Of a stretch of DNA of 38,017 nucleotides, positions 34,387-38,017 are shown piece after piece. The stretch is from Gyrodactylus bullatarudis (lineage: Eukaryota; Platyhelminthes; Monogenea; Gyrodactylidea; Gyrodactylidae). The translations under genes were made by a program, and so were the position numbers. The notes below the pieces were generated by a model. It was given only the letters and a program-made list of their open reading frames with translations. It searched no databases and was not told the DNA's origin. Each line of letters opens with the position of its first letter. The first letter of the stretch is position 1. Location of the stretch: contig SSNU01000050.1 in NCBI GenBank assembly GCA_012064415.1, positions 528,469 to 566,485 on the forward strand. The letters run 5' to 3'.

Positions 34387-36688
34387 AGAAAACAAGCTGG
34401 TTAACAACAACACTGGAGAGGAAAATAAACAAATTTCCTTTTTGATGAGGCACAATTGGGGTTTCCATTTGCAAACGCCTTGAAATAATCAAAATGTACA
34501 TGTGAATTCTAAGAATCAATAAAGATCTACAAACTCTGTTTAATTTATCTATTTATGAGTATAGCTAGAGGTAAATTAAGAATCTGGAACTCAAAATTTT
34601 AGAGATTTTCAAATTAATTTCTTCAATTAAATCCTACATGAAAAACAGACAGTTTGGTTGGATTGTCAAAAAATGTTTTATGATTAGAGAAAGAAAAAAA
34701 TTAAGTAAAAGCTTTTAATGTCAGTATTGCATTTTTACCAAGCATCCGAGGTATTTTAAGATGTCATCGTGATAAATTCAATATAGAAAATATTCTATTG
34801 CATAAAACAACAAATTCTCTTATCTAATATAAATTTTTTCTAATTAGACATAAATTATATGAATCTATTGGAAGAATGAAAAATGAGGAAATCGTTGCGT
34901 GTTAACTCAAAAAATACAAATTTCATTGAGATTTTTGTGTTAAGTAGAGATTTAAATTGAATTGAAATTGCTTTTTCTTTACAGTTCCTTAACATTTTAA
35001 ACCAATCTCTCGTATTCTAATTTGGAGTGCGACTATATATGTAATAGGCATTGTTGGCCAAAAATCCTACAGAGATCAATGTGGAAAATTAACCCCCTTC
35101 CTCTCTACACCCCCAATAAATGTATTTTTTGTATCCTTACTTTAGCATGAGTTTAGCTATAATCGTTTTCTCTAGATCAAAATCATAATATCTAGTAATT
35201 TTGCTGACTTCGAAACTATGTTCGAATAAATGTTTTTTTTCGAAATTGATCTGATTAATAATCAGTAATTATTGTTATGTTTCTTCAAAATTATACTAAT
35301 TCTGAAAATATATATTGGTATACTGTTTTTGAAATAATTATTAATATTGATACTGTAATGGAAAATAAAAAAATATGATACTACTTTGGAAAATAATATT
35401 AATAAATATTCAAAATAATTAAATAATATAATAATTATACTATTGGTGAAAATGATTTAAAAAATTGATACTAACATGGTGAATAACCCATAATTATAAT
35501 TATTTGTGTACTTAATATCGAAAAAAATTGAATTTTGATTTTTTGATCATTTTCACTAGTTGAAAACCGATTAAAATTTGATGATCCCTGAAAAATAACG
35601 AGTTCATCACAAATTAAATGGTGATAACCAATTAACTTGTCTAATTGTGATCCTAAAAAATCAATTTTTGATACCTCTCTCACTTTTAAATCAACAAAAT
35701 TTTCCATCTCATAGTTAAGAGAATGGGATTTTGGCGCTAGCAAATTTGAAATATTCCATAATTTCCATGAAAATTGATTTTTTCTGCATATCGTGAATAT
35801 GGGTCATAAATTTCCATCTTCATATTACCTAAAAACTCTTCATATGGTTCGAAAAATCTTGATCATCTACATATTCTTGATGAAAAATTTGGACCTCTTT
35901 TCATTTTTTTAAACTGATAGAAATTGTAACTCTCAGATCTGGCAGAAGGAATAAACATCTTCTTCTAATAAATTCATCTGGTCGACAGAATTTTATATTC
36001 TGAAATTTTTTAGTTGTAGATTTTAAGTTAGGAAAAACTCAACTAAATATTAGGTTAATGTCTTTTAATCTAACCAATGCCATTTTTATCCAAGATTTAA
36101 ACTAAACTTAAAGGGAGCATACTTATTAATACAAAATGTTATAAATGCATTAAAGATTGTTGATTAAATACAATTTAGACCCGTCTATAATAAGTTATTA
36201 TTCATAACGAAAACTTAATAATGTATAGATTTTAATTAAGAAAGAATATTCAAAAACTTTGATAGATTGGTCTAACTTTATATGTAATACGGCTGTTGGT
36301 ACAGGATAAAAATTTCTACATTTTCAATGCTCTGCTGTGATATTTAAAATAAAATTTATTCAAATTTAAAACCTTTATTTTCATGGCTGATGATAATTTA
36401 TCTAACAAACGACGGTTATTAACCATCTTTTATCTATTGGAGGTGTCTACTACAGTTTCTACACTGTCACTTTTGACTCTTGCAATGCACTGATAAGTTT
36501 AACCACAGTGTGTTCAAAGATTTGCCTTTATTGTCCAGGATAGATTCTAATCCTCTATATGAAAATTATTATAATTAGAGCCTCAAAAAATAATACCTTA
36601 CAATTATTTTATAAGATCTGAATTTGAAAAGTATTATTTTTGGGATCATGACAAAAAGTGTATCAAAAGGGAGAGAAAATAACAAATC
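34387..36688. other. Intergenic or intronic, no firm gene
   Basis: It contains a dispersed-repeat copy (about 35515-35745). A GC-richer patch at 36410-36560 has a 29-codon open stretch on the minus strand (GLESILDNKGKSLNTLW) but no recognised product. Otherwise it is AT-rich filler. Confidence 0.45.
35515..35745 (+). repeat. Dispersed repeat copy 4
   Basis: Contains GAATTTTGATTTTTTGATCA, AACTTGTCTAATTGTGATCC and a TCTCTCACTTTTAAATC block. It aligns with the other three copies over about 150-200 bp. A 90-codon antisense frame here is a by-product of the repeat. No terminal repeats or coding capacity identify its class. Confidence 0.6.
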
Positions 36689-36692
36689 TTAA

Positions 36693-36908
36693 CCCTTTCG
36701 GTGCCGAGACTATTTCACAATTTTTATAAAAACCAAAATTTAGGTATGAAGATACCAAGATATTTGGCCAAAAATATTACTAATGCAAGCTCATATTGTG
36801 GGCTTCAATTTAAACTTTAATTGATCCAGAAACCTATCAAACTGGTAGAGTTATGAAGGTTCAAAAAAATTGGAAAATGGACATATATGTCCATCGGCAC
36901 CGAAAGGG
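36693..36908. mobile_element. 216-bp piggyBac-type MITE
   Basis: Perfect 15-bp terminal inverted repeats, CCCTTTCGGTGCCGA (36693-36707) and TCGGCACCGAAAGGG (36894-36908), are flanked on both sides by TTAA. This is the diagnostic piggyBac arrangement. It has no reading frame and would need a transposase from elsewhere. A perfect 18-bp palindrome, ATGGACATATATGTCCAT (36877-36894), touches the right repeat and has no counterpart at the left. The intact ends suggest a recent insertion. Confidence 0.92.
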
Positions 36909-37040
36909 TTAAATCATTTTTGACACTTCTTAAATCAATATACACGAGATAATTACAAAACTTATATCAATTTTGACAAATCATAGATCAGTCTTAAATT
37001 CATAATTTGGGAATGTGTAAGAAAGAAATATATTTAAAAA
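36909..37040. other. Short AT-rich spacer before the second Penelope-like element
   Basis: Nothing recognised. The true left boundary of the retroelement could lie here. Confidence 0.4.
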
Positions 37041-37073
37041 CCATATACGTATTTCTTAAAGCATCATCAGTGG
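37041..37073 (-). ncRNA. Hammerhead-like motif, antisense, before the second Penelope-like ORF
   Basis: Read on the minus strand: CCA (stem I), CTGATGA (core, exact), eight bases TGCTTTAA, GAA A (core), T-ACGT-A-T (two-pair stem III, four-base loop), A (cleavage position), TGG (pairs with CCA). The order, the eight-base middle and the GAAATNNNNATA half match the motif at 31.95 kb. Stem II hardly pairs. It ends 10 bases before the ORF and is antisense to it, as an inverted terminal repeat would be. Confidence 0.45.
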
Positions 37074-37083
37074 CACTTTAAAA

Positions 37084-38017
37084 ATGATAAAAGTTAAAAG
37101 ATTCATTCAAGAAAATTTCATTCATTTTTTTAATAATGCTTTGCTACGATTCTTTGTTGAATCAGGAGAATCTATAAAAAACCATAAGTACGATGAACTA
37201 TTCAAAGAATTTGTGAAAAGTCTTCGTTTTCATGAAAAAGGAATCTTCAACTTCACTGATATTGAGTTATCTAAGGAACAGAAGGAGATTCTATCACTCG
37301 GTCCTAATTTTTGTATTCCGAAGCGGAAAAATGAAATTGAAGACAAAGCGGCTTTTGAACGTTTAATGTATGAACTAGGATTAACTAAGAATCGCAAAGA
37401 CAATTCAAATACAGAGAAGTTTAAAATTGATCTTTTAACTATTTATAGAAGTTTTGATCGAAAACCTCTAAGATCTAGTTTACTTACTGAGAAGCATTTT
37501 GTAGCATTAAAAGAACTGAAATCTAATGAAAACATTTTTCTTACGAAACCTGATAAAGGGAAGGGAATAGTTATAATGTATAAGGATGATTACTATAGAG
37601 CAGGTTTCGATTTTCTCTCGGATGAGAGTAAATTTGTTAATACTGGGAGGGATAGAACAACATATTATAAAGAAATGGAATCCATGGAACGATCCATGTA
37701 TAAGATAGCTAAGGGATTATTTGATAGGAATATAATTTCTGATAAAACCAGAAATTCTATAGCAATGAAGCACACAAGGATGTCAAGATTGTATCTACAT
37801 CCGAAGACACATAAGATTATAGATAATGAAATTCCTGAAGTTTTTCCGATTCGGCCGATCTTGGATATATCGTCATGTCCGCAACATAATTTAGCAAAAT
37901 GGCTTATTGGTGTCTTAAAGCCTATACATAATTACTATACTAAATATGTTGTTAAAGATACTTTTTCATTTGTAGATAGAGTAAAAGATTTAAATATAGG
38001 TTCAAATGAAATGGTTT
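37084..38017 (+). CDS. Penelope-like retroelement ORF, N-terminal and early RT part (cut by window end)
   Basis: Open from ATG at 37084 for 311 codons without a stop to the window edge. Landmarks in order: LGPNFCIPKR (about residue 76), FLTKPDKGKGIVIMYKDDYY (RT fingers), SRLYLHPKTHK, and PIRPILDISSCPQHNLAKWL (RT core before the catalytic Asp). This is the usual Penelope order; YxDD and the GIY-YIG domain should follow outside the window. No frameshift is visible, so this copy may be complete and young. Such elements copy themselves by target-primed reverse transcription. It stands in the same orientation as the endonuclease fragment at 31.5 kb. Confidence 0.88.
   Translation, partial: MIKVKRFIQENFIHFFNNALLRFFVESGESIKNHKYDELFKEFVKSLRFHEKGIFNFTDIELSKEQKEILSLGPNFCIPKRKNEIEDKAAFERLMYELGLTKNRKDNSNTEKFKIDLLTIYRSFDRKPLRSSLLTEKHFVALKELKSNENIFLTKPDKGKGIVIMYKDDYYRAGFDFLSDESKFVNTGRDRTTYYKEMESMERSMYKIAKGLFDRNIISDKTRNSIAMKHTRMSRLYLHPKTHKIIDNEIPEVFPIRPILDISSCPQHNLAKWLIGVLKPIHNYYTKYVVKDTFSFVDRVKDLNIGSNEMV

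Noticed and set aside
35026..35060. Weak similarity to 36278-36310 (TATATGTAATA...GTTGG)
   Set aside because: Only about 20 bases align, with several mismatches; not enough to call a repeat pair.
35471..35743. 90-codon antisense ORF
   Set aside because: It coincides with a copy of the dispersed repeat, whose other copies do not keep the frame.
1..38017. CRISPR array, operon or prokaryotic system
   Set aside because: The window is eukaryotic, with spliced genes and no spaced direct repeats of the CRISPR kind.

Overview
This looks like AT-rich nuclear DNA (roughly 70% A+T by eye) from an animal, most likely an arthropod. The evidence is spliced genes with GT-AG introns, a TATA box plus TCAGTC initiator, a kekkon-type LRR/Ig receptor, a CHIC-family protein and a protocadherin. 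Penelope-like retroelements, a piggyBac-type MITE and very short introns beside multi-kilobase ones would suit a copepod such as a sea louse. The species is inferred, not shown.

Layout. 161-617 (+): three-exon gene for a secreted 128-residue C-type lectin domain protein. 626-12063: no gene recognised, except a CCAAT promoter-like block and a strong splice donor near 7.2-7.4 kb that may be the untranslated first exon of the next gene. 12081-14292 (+): three-exon gene for a 681-residue type I membrane protein (signal peptide, five LRRs, LRRCT, Ig-like segment, TM helix, Asn/Gln-rich tail), with a short upstream ORF overlapping its start codon. 14907-15482 (-): three-exon CHIC-family gene of 164 residues, reconstructed across introns of 28 and 53 nt. 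15483-15901: 419-bp head-to-head promoter region with an 18-bp-arm inverted repeat, a TTACGTAA site and a double CCAAT box. 15902-30067 (+): six-exon protocadherin gene of 1203 residues with seven cadherin repeats, one TM helix and a cytoplasmic tail ending in a class I PDZ ligand.

From 30.8 kb the window is repeat-rich. At about 31.1-32.0 kb a Penelope-like element has its RT part inverted against its GIY-YIG endonuclease part, as twin priming would leave it, followed by a hammerhead-ribozyme-like motif. At 37084 a second Penelope-like ORF starts and runs off the window, preceded by a second hammerhead-like motif on the opposite strand. A 216-bp MITE and a 67-bp miniature, both with TTAA target sites and CCC...GGG ends, lie at 36.7 and 33.9 kb. 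An unclassified dispersed repeat has four recognisable copies. A candidate terminal coding exon (34240-34345, -) and a gene-like antisense reading frame in a protocadherin intron (27062-27304, -) remain unassigned.

The genes need not work together as a pathway. The lectin is secreted, the LRR/Ig protein and protocadherin are surface adhesion or signalling molecules, and CHIC is a predicted palmitoylated membrane-associated protein. The only regulatory link the sequence suggests is the shared promoter of CHIC and the protocadherin.
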